Below are positions 38,590 to 48,684 of a stretch of DNA of 64,000 nt, in pieces. The DNA comes from Argyresthia goedartella (Eukaryota > Arthropoda > Insecta > Lepidoptera > Argyresthiidae): positions 11,425,829 to 11,489,828 of the forward strand of contig OX463836.1 of NCBI GenBank assembly GCA_949825045.1. The letters are read 5' to 3'. Within the stretch, counting starts at the first letter, position 1, and each line of letters opens with the position of its first letter. The notes beneath the pieces are model-generated. The model saw only the letters and a list, made by a program, of their open reading frames with translations. It did not search any database and was not told the DNA's origin. A program made the position numbers and the translations under genes.

Positions 38590-41295
38590 TTACACTGGCG
38601 ACAGTGGGATGTGCAGCAACTCTCTTGGGAGTGGTCTGCCTTCAGGCGGACGTGCGTGGTGCGGAGCAATGTCGTGGAGATGTGCGTGGCGGCTGTTGTC
38701 GGCGCAGTCGTACATGCGCCGTGCCAGCCGCGCGACGAATTTCTCCACGGTGGGCATCCGGGTATCTCTCATGATTGTGGTGTTGCGCACGTACCGCCCG
38801 GCTCCTGTGATCACCCGCAGGGAGATGTTTTGGAACCGCTGCAGCCGTGCCTTCTGGGTCTTCGACAGCAGGGCGTACCATGCTGGAGCCGCGTAGGTGA
38901 GCCGCGAGCGCACATAGGCCTTGTACACCCGCAGCTTGGCTCTCAGAGGCAGGCTGGACGACAGGACAGGCCGGAGCATTGCCCGCGCGGCTTTGGCCCG
39001 GTTGATGCAGTGTTGCACCATCGGGACCATGCGCAGCGAGCAGTCGATGTTGCAACCGAGGTATTTCACCGTCGATTGCCATTCGATGTCCCGGCCCCTC
39101 AGCTGTAGCGGGGTCGGACGGCGGGAGCGGGTGGTCAACAGGGCTGTTGTCTTCCCGACGTTCACCGCGGTCCGCCACTTGTCCAGCCAGGGCGGCAGCA
39201 GGTCCAGGAGTCGCTGCATCTTCCTGCAGGCGAGCTCGATTTTGCGCGACGACGCGAAGTATGCGCTGTCGTCCGCGTAGAGGGCGAGCACGACGTCTTC
39301 CACCCCCTCCTCGAGATGGCCCTCGAGTGTGGGGATGTCATTGGTGTAGAGCGCGTAGAGCACCGGCGAAAGGCAGCTGCCTTGCGGGACTCCTGCGCTG
39401 ATGGCCTTCGTCTGGGAGTGTGCATTCTCGACCGAGACGAAGAACCGCCGGTCTTCCAGAAAGGAGGCCACGATCTCCCCGATCATTGGGGGCACACCTG
39501 CGTCCAGGAGCTTGTAGAGGAGCCCCTCGTGCCACACTCGGTCAAAGGCCTTCTCGATGTCAAGAAAGACCCCGACGGTGTATCGGCCCCTGTTCAGCTC
39601 CGACGCCAGGTAGTGCAGGACTCTCGCCAGCTGGAGCGTCGTGCTGTGGCTGTCACGGAAGCCATGTTGCTCTGCCCTCAGCTGGATGTGGGGCAGGATT
39701 CTCCGTAACAGCAGGCGCTCAAACAGCTTGGCGATATGAGGCAGCAGGGTGATCGGGCGGTAGCCTCCCGGGTGTCTTCTGTCCTTCCCCGGCTTGGGGA
39801 TGACTATCACCTTGCCCTCCTTCCAGAGGGCGGGGAAGTGACCGGTGCGCAGGATGCCGTTGAACAGCCGCGTCAGTGAGACGACGGCTTTCCTTGGCAG
39901 CTGTACTAGGGCCCCCGCGACGACTCCGTCCGGGCCCGGGGCCTTCCGCTGGTTCAGCTTCAGGGCCACCTTCCGGACTTCGCGGGGCGACATGAAGTAG
40001 TCGCCGGCGAGGGGAGGCGCGGGGGCCGCCAGGAAGCGCTCTACGCGCTCCACAACAGCGGCGTTGTGCTCGTAGTCGGCGATGGGGTTGGGCTGGAACT
40101 GCCCAGCGAAGTGGTCGGCCAGTATGGCGGCTCGATCTCGTGCGGCGTAGCGGCGCCTGCCCGTGTGATCAAACATGGGGCAGACCGGCTCGGGAGTTGA
40201 CGTCAGGCTGCGGTTCAGGCGGTGAAGGGCGGTGTCATCTTGGGAGGCCTGGTCAATGGTGCGTTCCCAGGACTGTCCCCTCAGCTCGATGATGCCCGCG
40301 CGCAGTTCTTCTCCGAGCCGGTTGATCTCCGCCTTGATCACGGGGCAGCGCGTGTGGTGCCAGGTTCGACGAAGACGGCGCTTGAGGTCCAACTTCTTGC
40401 GGAGGTGTGGAGGGAGCCTCTCCTTCCGCAAGACCGGCGGTGGCTTGGTGGTGGTGGCTGCGGCTTGAGCGGTGGTGATGGCTGTGGTGATGACCACTGC
40501 CGCGGCTTCTACCTCTTCCTTGGTAGAGACACCGCCGGGGAGCTGCGTTGTGTTCAACTCCAGCTGGTATTTGTGCCAGTCCGTCTTCGTTCTTGGACGC
40601 GGTGCCGACGTGAGATCGGCCTCCACCCCGAGGACCAGCAAGATAGGTAGGTGGGGGGTGTCGATGTCGTACAGCTCCCCGATGGCGATGGGGAACTGTA
40701 CGTTCTTGACCAGGGCGACGTCTAGTACATCCGGGCGATGCATGGGGTTCGTCGGGTAGTGTGTCGGGGCCCCCGGGCTGAGTACTTCGTAGTTGGAGTT
40801 CTCAGCATCTTCCTGTAGGGCCCTTCCGGCGGGGTTGATGCTGTGGGACCCCCACTGGTGGTGCTTGGCGTTGAGATCGCCTGCGACTAGTGTGGGGGTC
40901 GTTCCTTCCATCATCGCTCGGATGTCTTCCGGGTAGAAATGGTGGACGTCGCCGGGAGGCTTGTAGGCTGCGAAGACTTTGAGCTCCGTGTCGGCCGTCT
41001 TCAGACGGACGCCTATGGACCGCGTAGTCTTGAAGGCGGGCAGCTCCAACTCTTCGTGGACGAGGTCCCGTCTCACGAGAACCGCCGTGCCTCTGTACGG
41101 CACGTCTCTCGGAGATAACTCGTCGCGGCGGTACACGAAGAAGTTGGGCAGTCGGAGCTCTCGGCTGGGGTGCAGCTTCGTCTCGCACAGAAGCACGACA
41201 TGCACATCATGCTCCTGCACGAGTAGCCTCAGGTCTGTCGTCTTGCTGGTGATCCCGTCCGGGTTCCAGTACACAAGCCTTAGGTCTTTAGGCAT
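38590..41295 (-). CDS. Jockey-type ORF2: endonuclease and reverse transcriptase
   Basis: 901 residues, start ATG at 41295 (MPKDLRLVYWNPDGI), as in other Jockey-clade ORF2 proteins. Residues 1-225 are the APE-like endonuclease: N11, E38 in LLCETK, AGDLNAKH at 138-145 (D140, N142), then DTPHLPI at 212-218 where the family normally has SDHLPI. Residues 440-720 are RT: KAPGPDGV at 451-458, FLDIEKAFDRV at 577-587 (D579), AGVPQGSCLSP at 634-644 and YADD at 673-676. The C-terminal part has KYLGCNID, PAWYAL and LQRFQNISLRVITGAGR. It makes the nick in the target DNA and copies the element RNA there. It overlaps the end of ORF1 by 8 bp in another frame, so translation probably depends on reinitiation. 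The frame is intact; the TPH replacement may affect endonuclease activity. Confidence 0.93.
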   Translation of the reverse strand: MPKDLRLVYWNPDGITSKTTDLRLLVQEHDVHVVLLCETKLHPSRELRLPNFFVYRRDELSPRDVPYRGTAVLVRRDLVHEELELPAFKTTRSIGVRLKTADTELKVFAAYKPPGDVHHFYPEDIRAMMEGTTPTLVAGDLNAKHHQWGSHSINPAGRALQEDAENSNYEVLSPGAPTHYPTNPMHRPDVLDVALVKNVQFPIAIGELYDIDTPHLPILLVLGVEADLTSAPRPRTKTDWHKYQLELNTTQLPGGVSTKEEVEAAAVVITTAITTAQAAATTTKPPPVLRKERLPPHLRKKLDLKRRLRRTWHHTRCPVIKAEINRLGEELRAGIIELRGQSWERTIDQASQDDTALHRLNRSLTSTPEPVCPMFDHTGRRRYAARDRAAILADHFAGQFQPNPIADYEHNAAVVERVERFLAAPAPPLAGDYFMSPREVRKVALKLNQRKAPGPDGVVAGALVQLPRKAVVSLTRLFNGILRTGHFPALWKEGKVIVIPKPGKDRRHPGGYRPITLLPHIAKLFERLLLRRILPHIQLRAEQHGFRDSHSTTLQLARVLHYLASELNRGRYTVGVFLDIEKAFDRVWHEGLLYKLLDAGVPPMIGEIVASFLEDRRFFVSVENAHSQTKAISAGVPQGSCLSPVLYALYTNDIPTLEGHLEEGVEDVVLALYADDSAYFASSRKIELACRKMQRLLDLLPPWLDKWRTAVNVGKTTALLTTRSRRPTPLQLRGRDIEWQSTVKYLGCNIDCSLRMVPMVQHCINRAKAARAMLRPVLSSSLPLRAKLRVYKAYVRSRLTYAAPAWYALLSKTQKARLQRFQNISLRVITGAGRYVRNTTIMRDTRMPTVEKFVARLARRMYDCADNSRHAHLHDIAPHHARPPEGRPLPRELLHIPLSPV

Positions 41296-43456
41296 TGTGT
41301 CCGGACGAGATTGTGGCCTTCAGTGTCGATAGTCCCCGCAGCAGGGGCAGCAACGGATCGCGTCTATCCACGATCGCCTGTATGGCCGCGCTGATAAGGT
41401 CGATGGCGTCGAGCAGCGCGGCCATGAGTGGAGCCTCCTGGTGCTCCGTGGATAGGGCTGCGGGTGCTGCCGGCTCCCGTGGGCGGGGGCGGGCTGGCAG
41501 TGGGGGGCGGCTCGCAGGTTGGGCGGGCTCAAGTGGCGGCTCGGCGGCGGGCTCTTCCGGCGCCTTCTTCTTTTTCCGGCGCTTCTTGCCCCGCTTCTTT
41601 CGGGGCTTCGCCTCTTCGCCTCTGGTGGTGGGCGGGTTGGCCGGCGTTCTGATGGTGGCGCCCTTGGTCTCGCCCGGCTGGGCAAGGCGGGGGCGCTTTA
41701 TCGGCGGCGACACTGGTGACCCCAGCGGCTCCACATCTGGGTGTGTAGAGGGGCCGGGGCGGGCCTCGGGTTGAGTAGCGACCTGGGTCGCATGTTGAGG
41801 GGCCGTGCGGGCCGCGGGTTGGGCAGCCGTGCGGGCCGTGGGTTGGGCAGCCGAGCGGGCCGCGGGTTGGGCAGCCGGCCGGGTCATGGGGGGCGCGGTC
41901 TTCTTGGGGCGCTGTTGTTGGGGCGGCAGTGGCGGCGCGATGGTGATGCCGCGCTTGCGCGCTTCCTCCTTCAGCGCCTTGCATCGGCGGCTGTTGGCCG
42001 GGTGGCCTTGGCCGCAGTTTGCGCAGGTGGCGGCCTCTGACTTTGGCCGCAGGCAGTCGGTAGCTGCGTGCCCTTCTCCACATCGCACGCAGCGTACAGG
42101 GCGGCGACAGTTGGTCGAGGAGTGGCCGAACGATTGGCAGCGATGGCACTGCGAGGGCCCCTTTGGGCCGCGCCATCCCTCAATGGTGATGCCCGGCATG
42201 CAGAGCAGCTCCTTCACCCTGTAGAGCCTCTCGATGCTGCCGGGAGTCTGCTTCTCCGCCAGCAGGGCGAAGAAAAGGCAGCCGGCGCGGCCCATCCGGC
42301 CGGGAATCTGGCGGACATGCTGCGTCGGGAAGCCTACGCTGGCCAGCGCTGCGGCGACCTCTTCGGGCAGGGTGGTTGCCGGGAGCCCTCGGATAGCAAT
42401 CTTGAAGGGGCGGTCTGCGTCCAGAGAGTAACAAAACCATGAGATGGTCTTGTCGGCGCGGGCCGCCTCGTCCAGATACCGGACGATTTGCCGGTATTCT
42501 TCCGGGCTCTGCGGCGTAAAGCGGACCCCCTTTCCAAAGGGTCGCGCGTTGGGGGCATGGCCTAGGGCTTCCTTCAGCCGGGCAAAGTGGGTAGCCCAGG
42601 CCGGCAGGTTCTCCACCACGATGGGCGGGTGGTTCTTCTTTGGCTTGGGCTCTGTGATGGCGGTCGCTGGCGGTGTGGTGGGTCGCGGCGATTTGGGCTT
42701 CGGCGGCTGCGACAGGGCCGCGGCGTAAGAAACCCCGCTTGGGGGCGTGGTCTGCGGTATCTCGACCATCTCGGCTTCTTCCGTCGAGTCCGGGTTTGGT
42801 GTGTCAGCGGTTGGTGCGACGGGGGGCGTGGCCAACGCTGGCTCCGCCCACTCACTGCTTATGCTGGGGTCGCGTGACTCTGTCTGCGCAGACCCCTGTA
42901 GCACCCGTATGAGCGGGTTTGGGGGCCTCGGGACGGCCCCCGGTGCGTTCCCCAGGTTGAGGTTGGGGAACTTCGTCGGCAGCGTCGGCCGCACCGGGCT
43001 TTTCTTCATCGCCGGCGGTGGTGGCGGCGATAAGGAGGCGAGCAGGGCGGTTGCCGCGGCTCTGCGGGCAGCGTCTTCATTCGCCGGCACCTCGGCCGGG
43101 AATTCAGTTGGTGAGTCGGGGGGGGGGCGGAAGAACTCTTCCCTGCCCCCCTCGTGGGTCGGTGTGCCCGTGATGGGGCTGGAGGCGGCGCCGGGTTGTC
43201 GCAACTGCAGCAGGTTGCCGGCGAGGTCGAACGTCTCGCCGGTAAATATGTCGCGCTTCACGACTTGTATTATTCGGCGCCGTCGTCGGTCGATTTGGAT
43301 CCGCACATCAGGCGGATCCGGCTCGTCGGGGGGCGGGGGGGGTGGGTCCTCCGGCTTGCGGCTTCTCTTCATCGTTTGTAGCAACGGGGTCTTCCTCTTA
43401 CTTCTCCGGAGTTTATGCAGGCTCTGTGGTGCCGACTTAACGCGGTCTTCCTCCAC
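41288..43456 (-). CDS. Jockey-type ORF1: Gag-like RNA-binding protein
   Basis: 722 residues from ATG at 43456. Residues 1-275 are rich in Pro and low in complexity. Residues 276-435 hold the Gag-like block typical of the Jockey clade: HPPIVVENLPAW, GKGVRFTPQS, RPFKIAIRGLP and a PRE/C2HC-like region. Three CCHC zinc knuckles follow: CHRCQSFGHSSTNC (437-450), CVRCGEGHAATDC (456-468) and CANCGQGHPANSRRC (478-492). The C terminus is basic and Pro/Ala-rich, with repeated AARxAAQP motifs and a KKRGKKRRKKKK cluster that could be a nuclear localisation signal. It packages the element RNA. The choice of start is uncertain, because a second in-frame Met (MKRSRKPED) lies at residue 29. Confidence 0.9.
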   Translation of the reverse strand: MEEDRVKSAPQSLHKLRRSKRKTPLLQTMKRSRKPEDPPPPPPDEPDPPDVRIQIDRRRRRIIQVVKRDIFTGETFDLAGNLLQLRQPGAASSPITGTPTHEGGREEFFRPPPDSPTEFPAEVPANEDAARRAAATALLASLSPPPPPAMKKSPVRPTLPTKFPNLNLGNAPGAVPRPPNPLIRVLQGSAQTESRDPSISSEWAEPALATPPVAPTADTPNPDSTEEAEMVEIPQTTPPSGVSYAAALSQPPKPKSPRPTTPPATAITEPKPKKNHPPIVVENLPAWATHFARLKEALGHAPNARPFGKGVRFTPQSPEEYRQIVRYLDEAARADKTISWFCYSLDADRPFKIAIRGLPATTLPEEVAAALASVGFPTQHVRQIPGRMGRAGCLFFALLAEKQTPGSIERLYRVKELLCMPGITIEGWRGPKGPSQCHRCQSFGHSSTNCRRPVRCVRCGEGHAATDCLRPKSEAATCANCGQGHPANSRRCKALKEEARKRGITIAPPLPPQQQRPKKTAPPMTRPAAQPAARSAAQPTARTAAQPAARTAPQHATQVATQPEARPGPSTHPDVEPLGSPVSPPIKRPRLAQPGETKGATIRTPANPPTTRGEEAKPRKKRGKKRRKKKKAPEEPAAEPPLEPAQPASRPPLPARPRPREPAAPAALSTEHQEAPLMAALLDAIDLISAAIQAIVDRRDPLLPLLRGLSTLKATISSGHNA

Positions 43457-43829
43457 CGGGTGAGACCTCGAATAAATCCGAGGAGGCCCAGTGAAGTGCC
43501 GGCGAGCAGTCGATCAACACCACAGGTGCTGCGTAGGGTCAACTCCGGAGACGGGCGTGTCTTCTCCTTCTTCTCCTTCCTCCTCTCCGTTTGGGGTCGG
43601 TCCGTGGGTGGTGGTTGCGGCACCGCAACGTGTCCTGCGCTTCTAGCTTTAGAAGCACGTAGGCAGCCGCGGTGCGATGACGTCACTGCGGGCGCAGTGA
43701 GCACACGACGGGCGGGGAGAAGAGCCGAAGAGAGAAGAGCGGGGGCGGGTAGTTTCTAAAAACTTTTTGTTCTTGAAACTGCTGGGTGGGTGCGAAAAAC
43801 TTTTAGTTCCGCTGCTGTGCCGCCGCTGC
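43457..43829 (-). other. 5' UTR and promoter region of the Jockey-type element
   Basis: GC-rich leader between the element start and ORF1. Jockey elements carry an internal promoter here; no specific motif could be defended. Frames on the opposite strand are composition artefacts. Confidence 0.6.
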
Positions 43830-43841
43830 TGTTGTTATAGG

Positions 43842-43920
43842 TTTGAGGCGTCTATCGGTCTCTGTGTGTGTGTGTGAATGTGTGTGTGTGTGTGTGTGTG
43901 TGAGTGTGTGTGTGTGTGTT

Positions 43921-43960
<40 letters not shown>

Positions 43961-44285
43961 AGGGTTTGGCTGTGTGCTCTAGGCACCTAGCGCTCAAACG
44001 GGTGGACGGATATTGGTGATAAAGTACAAGTCAGAGTCGACGAATAAGAGGGTTGTTATAGGTGTGAAGTTTACGTCTGTGAGTATGTGTGGGTATCTGT
44101 CTGTGTGAGTGTTTGTGTGTGTGTGTGTGTGTGTATGTCTGTGGCACCCTAGCGCTCAAAATGGGTGGACGGATATTGGTGATGCGATACAAGTCAGAGA
44201 CGACGAAAAAGAGGGGTCTGTGGGGTATGCGCTCAAATGGGTGGAAAGATTTTGGTCATGCTGCACACAAGTCAGAAAGAATGTA
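43842..44285 (+). repeat. Family T repeat units with (TG)n
   Basis: At least two units: 43842-44045 and 44046-44215, plus a partial third. Each has GTTGTTATAGG, TGTGAAG or TTTGAGG, a TG microsatellite (43864-43958 and 44112-44138), GCACC(T)AGCGCTCAAA, GGGTGGACGGATATTGGTGA and ACAAGTCAGAG. This is the array into which both large elements at 31-44 kb were inserted. Confidence 0.85.
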
Positions 44286-45044
44286 TTACTGAGACACAGA
44301 TTGACTTCCACATTTTAATCTTCGTAATGCTGCCAAAGCCGATTTGTCATGGGGACTATTGAATAGTTTTCTCTGATTCAGTTCACAAATTGCAACACCT
44401 TGTATATTTTTACGAGACTTAGAGCTACATATGCTGGACCTTTTGCAATTAAATTACTGTCCAGATATACAAAAGCCTTTTCTGCTGTAGTTCCTTGCAA
44501 TACAATGAGTCGGGTTATTATTATATAGGTTATTTAAAATATAATAGAAAGTTATAGTAATATTTTAGGGTGCTGCTACGAACATGGTTCTGAACAACAT
44601 TTGCTATGAAACGATATGATCGGAGGAATTTTATTGTTTGTTACCTTCATCATACAAATCTGACAGACCGATTGGCTTAAATTGTATGTCGAAGTGAAAA
44701 CTAAGTTGCTCTGATCAGATCGGTTTCTAAATGAAAGTTGTTTGGAATGATATCCCCAACAACCCTGTATAATATGGCTTTGCATTTCTGTTACATGTAC
44801 ATACAGGGATGCATACATATGCTCACGCCTCTTCCCCGAAAGAGGGGTAGGCAGAGACTAAAATACATCTGAGACCCTGGTATACATCTCTCGTTTTCTC
44901 AACATTCATAAGTCTCTTCATACAAGCTCGAAGGTTACGAAATTAATCCAAGTTGTCCGTTTTGTCCGTTACCGAGTGAGTTTTAGCCGCCAAGAGAACT
45001 ACAAAGAGTGTGTTCAAAATTTATGAATGTTTTAGTTTTCTTTA
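44286..45044. other. Repeat scraps, no gene
   Basis: 44630-44785 (AAGTTGCTCTGATCAGATCG, GTTTCTAAATG) matches 59670-59830 in the same orientation. 44818-44895 (CTCACGCCTCTTCCCCGAAA, GAGGGGTAGGCAGAGAC) is a reversed SINE tail. Confidence 0.5.
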
Positions 45045-45046
45045 TA

Positions 45047-45440
45047 TAGGTCGCCGTAAGATTGTCAAAACCTTTAGTTTATAATCTAACGTTTTCTCTC
45101 TCGTTAGTTTACAAACTATCGATTAATTGTAAACGGTACCGTACTGCCTAAAATATGATGTGATAGTTTATAATGACACCGTTAAATTGTGAAATGGTTT
45201 AAACTTGGATTGCAAAGGAAACACTAGGGCAAACACTGCGGCAGCTTAAGTAAAAACTAGAGAGGGCGACCGCAGCGGTAGTGCCCGGTTAGTCTTCGTC
45301 CTAGGTTGACATGTAATACCAAAGCAAACGTAAATTCTAAACCATGTCGGTATGGTTTACAATTTGTCGATAGTTTACAAACTAACGCGTAAGTTTATAA
45401 ACTAACGGTTTTGACAATCTAACGGTGACATTAAAAGCAC
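45047..45440. mobile_element. MITE family Y1, copy 3
   Basis: Left end GGTCGCCGTAAGATTGTCAA, right end TTGACAATCTAACGGTGACA. The arms repeat GTTAGTTTACAAACTATCGA in both directions. The core is reversed relative to copy 1 (AGGGCAAACACTGCGGCAGC, TTCGTCCTAGGTTGACATGT). Confidence 0.88.
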
Positions 45441-45585
45441 ACTAGCATACCGTATGTCATGGGTACTAGAAACAGCAACAACACACATATACAGATACAA
45501 GACCTGGGGATTGTTTTGCTTTATCCCCCGCCAGGGATCGAACCCGGGACCTCTCGCATCCCGTACCGGTCGTCTGGATATTGAG
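45441..45585 (-). mobile_element. tRNA-derived SINE, family S4
   Basis: Reverse-strand B box (GGGATCGAACCCGGGACCTC at 45533) and tail scraps (GTATGTCATGGGTACTAG, AGCAACAACACAC). The A-box side is poorly preserved. Confidence 0.5.
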
Positions 45586-46904
45586 AATAGCCTAGTATGT
45601 TATAAATATACTGAAATAATAATTTGGTTTATATGAATCAAATTATTATAATATATATGTATATATATATATTAGGTAAATTAAATCACGAAAACTCAAC
45701 GAAAAACTTGCCGAAAAAAAACTATTAACGAAAATTTGCTTTGACTTTTTCTGACCGGCAATATTGGCGATGGCACACTTTTCTGTATTATCCGGCGTAT
45801 AGCTCTAACACCGGAAGCTCATTGGAAGTCAAAATGGCGGCGCTTCCGGTGACTGAAGCCGAGCGGAAGTGGTGATGGGTGTGTAATTGCGGCAGTTTGG
45901 TTTTTGCTCGCTTCTATTTGGTTCTTTTTAATTGTTAAAAGTTGGCTCAATTTGGTAAATTAAAAATATATCTGAAGTATTGAATAAAGACGCACGGAGC
46001 CAGCGTGACGGCCAAATATTGCTTTAATTTTAGTAAAGGCCGGTTCTCCTCGGTGTGGAAATGAATGTGGGGACATTCATCACTTTTATCTGAAGTATAT
46101 CTTAGATCTAAGAAGTTTAAGCAACTCAGAAAGTCAGAAGACAACCATGTATATTCTTTAGTTTTAAACAATAAAATACATAATTATAAAATAAATCTTT
46201 AAAATATTTTGGCTAAGGAACCAAACAATAATAGGTAGAATGCAGTATGTGGGAAGTTATGGAAAGTAAATACTTTCCATTTTTACAGGAATTTACGGAA
46301 ATTAGCTTCTGTCTTTACTTCTTATTGCATTTTGAGTTACTAGTATATTGTCTAAATTATCTTGTAAATTCTATATTTAATTTTTGGGCTTAGCATTAAT
46401 TTTCATCTATTAAAATTTTAATTAATTCAATGTATTAAATTCAATTCAATTAAACTTCTTTGACAGTAGTATTTCTTAAGGTAAAAATAACCTCCTCGAG
46501 GTAACATTTCCCCAGACGCAATTCGCCCGAGAAAGTTACAAAGTAGGTACTTGCCAGATAATTCCGGGAGATATGAAAAATAATAATGTTGGTAAAGATA
46601 AGGTCAGATATTCCTGGCTGCATTTTGGATTCTTTTGTTATTTGTTGGTTTTTTTATCTACATCTTTTACGCCATTCTGTTAAAAGTTACCAATTGACAG
46701 AAGGATAAACTAAACAATTTTATGCGTTTAAAAAAAAACTCTCCGCAAGAACCTTTCTGAGCCATAGTTAAAAAGAGTTCACCTAAATCGGTCCAGCCAT
46801 ACTTTTTCCCAATCCATACAATACATAAATTTCCGTGTGCAGGGCATCGGCCAGTCGTCGTCGCCGCAACTTCTTTGCAGCTTTCTGTATTTATTATAGG
46901 CTTA
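45586..46904. other. No supported gene
   Basis: A (TA)-rich run at 45651-45672. 45780-45870 contains CACCGGAAGC/GCTTCCGGTG, a perfect 10-bp inverted pair at about 45812 and 45844. Two short frames here lack motifs. Confidence 0.45.
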
Positions 46905-47228
46905 TGTTTAAACGATTAACAAAAACGCACCTATTTTACTACCAATAAATTCGAAATGACTGCCAGAATGGATAAATTTCCAACAAATTGAGTTTTAAAA
47001 TGATCACCAAACTTCTTTTTATGTTTTGTGTACTTAAGTTTATGTTTTAAGTATTTTTTGTTGTTCTTGCATGTTCAACCTAACACGAAGGATAAAGGGA
47101 GCTTCGCTTCGCTCACCCCCTTTACCCTTCACCTACCGCAGTATTTTGACCTGATATTTTTTGCAACTTTTGGTGTTCATTTATCCATTTTGGGTAGGAA
47201 AATAATATTTTGGTGATCATTATATTTG
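46905..47228 (+). mobile_element. MITE family Y2, copy 1, with shared core
   Basis: Starts GGCTTATGTTTAAACGATTA, AAAACGCACCTATTTTAC, then GATCACCAAACTTC and ACTTAAGTTTATGTTTTAAG. The core follows at 47077-47160 (CATGTTCAACCTAACACGAA, GCTTCGCTTCGCTCACCCCC, TTACCCTTCACCTACCGCAG). It ends TTTTGGTGATCATTATAT. The ends are unlike those of Y1 or Y3. Confidence 0.85.
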
Positions 47229-47392
47229 TTGCCTTTATTATATGGCATCAGACTCCATACAAGATTGCAGTGGCAGTGATGCAACACTCCATTCAGAATC
47301 AGCATCAGAATCAGAATTAGCGCGTTCATAAAAAAATATATGTCCTAGCATATTAACCATGCAGAATGGTGTGCAACTACAGCACATGACGA

Positions 47393-47642
47393 CCCGAATG
47401 GCCGAGTCGGCAGTGACCCTGCCTACAAAGCCAAGGGTCCCGGGTTCGAGTCCTGGTGGGGGCAAATATTTGTTTCATGAGAACGGATGTTTGTACCATG
47501 ACTAGGGTTGTTTTTCTATCTACGTATAATATTTATCTATATAAGTATGTGTATCGTTGTCTAGTACTCAAGATACAGGGAATCCTAGTTTGGGGCTAGA
47601 CCAATGTGTGTAAATAGTGTCCAAGGTATTATTATTATTATA
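47393..47642 (+). mobile_element. SINE S1, copy 3
   Basis: GACCCGAATGGCCGAGTCGG, B box GGGTTCGAGTCCT, full body, end GTCCAAGGTATTATTATTAT. Confidence 0.9.
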
Positions 47643-47934
47643 GAAATATTAACTAGCCTAGCCCATCACTGTAGTTAGGAAATACAAAGGTTTCACTAAC
47701 ATTGTTTTCTATCATTGATAGAACGTCGGTATAATGAAAATTTACAATCAAATAAAAACCCCTATCATTTTACTCTTTAGAAACCTCACAGTTTTCTTAG
47801 AAGTTTTGTCAAAAGATACTTTTTCTATCACAGTTTTCCAGTTCAATAACCGTTAATAAAAGGACGACAGACAGGTTTGATGACAGACTGTTGATGACAT
47901 ACGGACAAAGGGCCCTAACAAACGAGTTAAGCAA
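47643..47934. other. No recognisable feature
   Basis: Short AT-rich spacer with no matches found. Confidence 0.4.
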
Positions 47935-48286
47935 CCGTTATTCTAGACATTTTCTTTAGAGAACATTTTAAATGACCACTAAAATATTTTTTTCTTACCA
48001 AAATATATTGATCACCAAAAGTTGCAGAAAACATCAGGGCAAAATACTGCGGTAGGTTCTTAGGTGAAGGGTAAAGGGGTGGGCGAAGCGAAGCTCCCTC
48101 TATTCTTCGTGTTAGGTTGAACATGTAAGAACAACAAAAAATACTTAAAACATAAACTTAAGTACACAAAACATAAAAAATGTTTGGTGATCATTTATCC
48201 AAACACAATTTGGTGATAATTTATCCATTCGAATTTATTGGCAGTAAAATAGGTGCGTTTTTGGTAATCGTGTAAACACAAGCCCT
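47935..48286 (-). mobile_element. MITE family Y2, copy 2
   Basis: Reverse of the 46905 copy: TGATCACCAAAAGTTGCAGA, core with GGGCAAAATACTGCGGTAGG, GCGAAGCGAAGCTCCCTC and TTCGTGTTAGGTTGAACATG, then TTTGGTGATCATTTATCC and TTTTTGGTAATCGTGTAAAC at the end. Confidence 0.85.
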
Positions 48287-48309
48287 TTTTCATACACTTC
48301 AACATTGGG

Positions 48310-48420
48310 CCCCACATTCCGCTCCGCTTTGCTTGGGCTCCAGGTTGTAAACTAAGTCGTGAAATAACAAACCTAACTTTAGACCCGGACAGAAAGTGGC
48401 TATGTAGCAATCGATACGGG
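48310..48420 (+). repeat. Family U repeat, copy 2
   Basis: CCGCTCCGCTTTGCTTGGGC, TCCAGGTTGTAAACTAAGTC, AACAAACCTAACTTTAGACC and GGACAGAAAGTGGCTAT correspond to 15025-15140. Confidence 0.65.
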
Positions 48421-48460
48421 TCTGTGAAATTGTATAGGGAAACAAAATTTGGTGAATATT

Positions 48461-48577
48461 AACACATTTAGACTCCGGGCCATTCGGTTGTGGAATGCAC
48501 TCCCTGGCACCATCAGGGACAGTCCTACTCTCAATGTATTTAAAAATCGCGTGAAGAAGCATTACCTCTCTCTTTAG
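48461..48577 (+). pseudogene. Non-LTR protein C terminus
   Basis: Short frame reading NTFRLRAIRLWNALPGTIRD, then SPTLNVFKNRVKKHYLSL and a stop at 48575-48577. The R-x-WNxLP ... F+xxV+xxY ending is the standard C terminus of many LINE ORF2 proteins. It has no start codon and no RT core: the rest of the element is missing. The mariner relic at 48687 lies in or beside its 3' UTR. Confidence 0.75.
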
Positions 48578-48684
48578 AGTTACAGGTAGTATGTATGTAA
48601 GTATTTATTAGCACATTTATATATAATAGTAGTATTTGGTATTATATTATAAGTATTTAGTATATAATTATAGTAATTATATAA

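Larger units (their letters stand above)
38316..43841 (-). mobile_element. Full-length Jockey-clade LINE with 12-bp TSD
   Basis: The element body is about 38328-43829 on the minus strand. TGTTGTTATAGG flanks it on both sides (38316-38327 and 43830-43841). A further T follows each copy, so the duplication may be 13 bp. The target is a family T unit: the left flank ends with the unit start and the right flank continues with TTTGAGGCG. It has a 5' UTR (43457-43829), overlapping ORF1 and ORF2, both uninterrupted, and a 3' UTR (38328-38589). No poly(A) is seen at the 3' end, unusual for this clade. Confidence 0.9.

Noticed and set aside
43803..43997. His/Thr-rich minus-strand frame
   Set aside because: A (TG)n microsatellite within family T read in frame.
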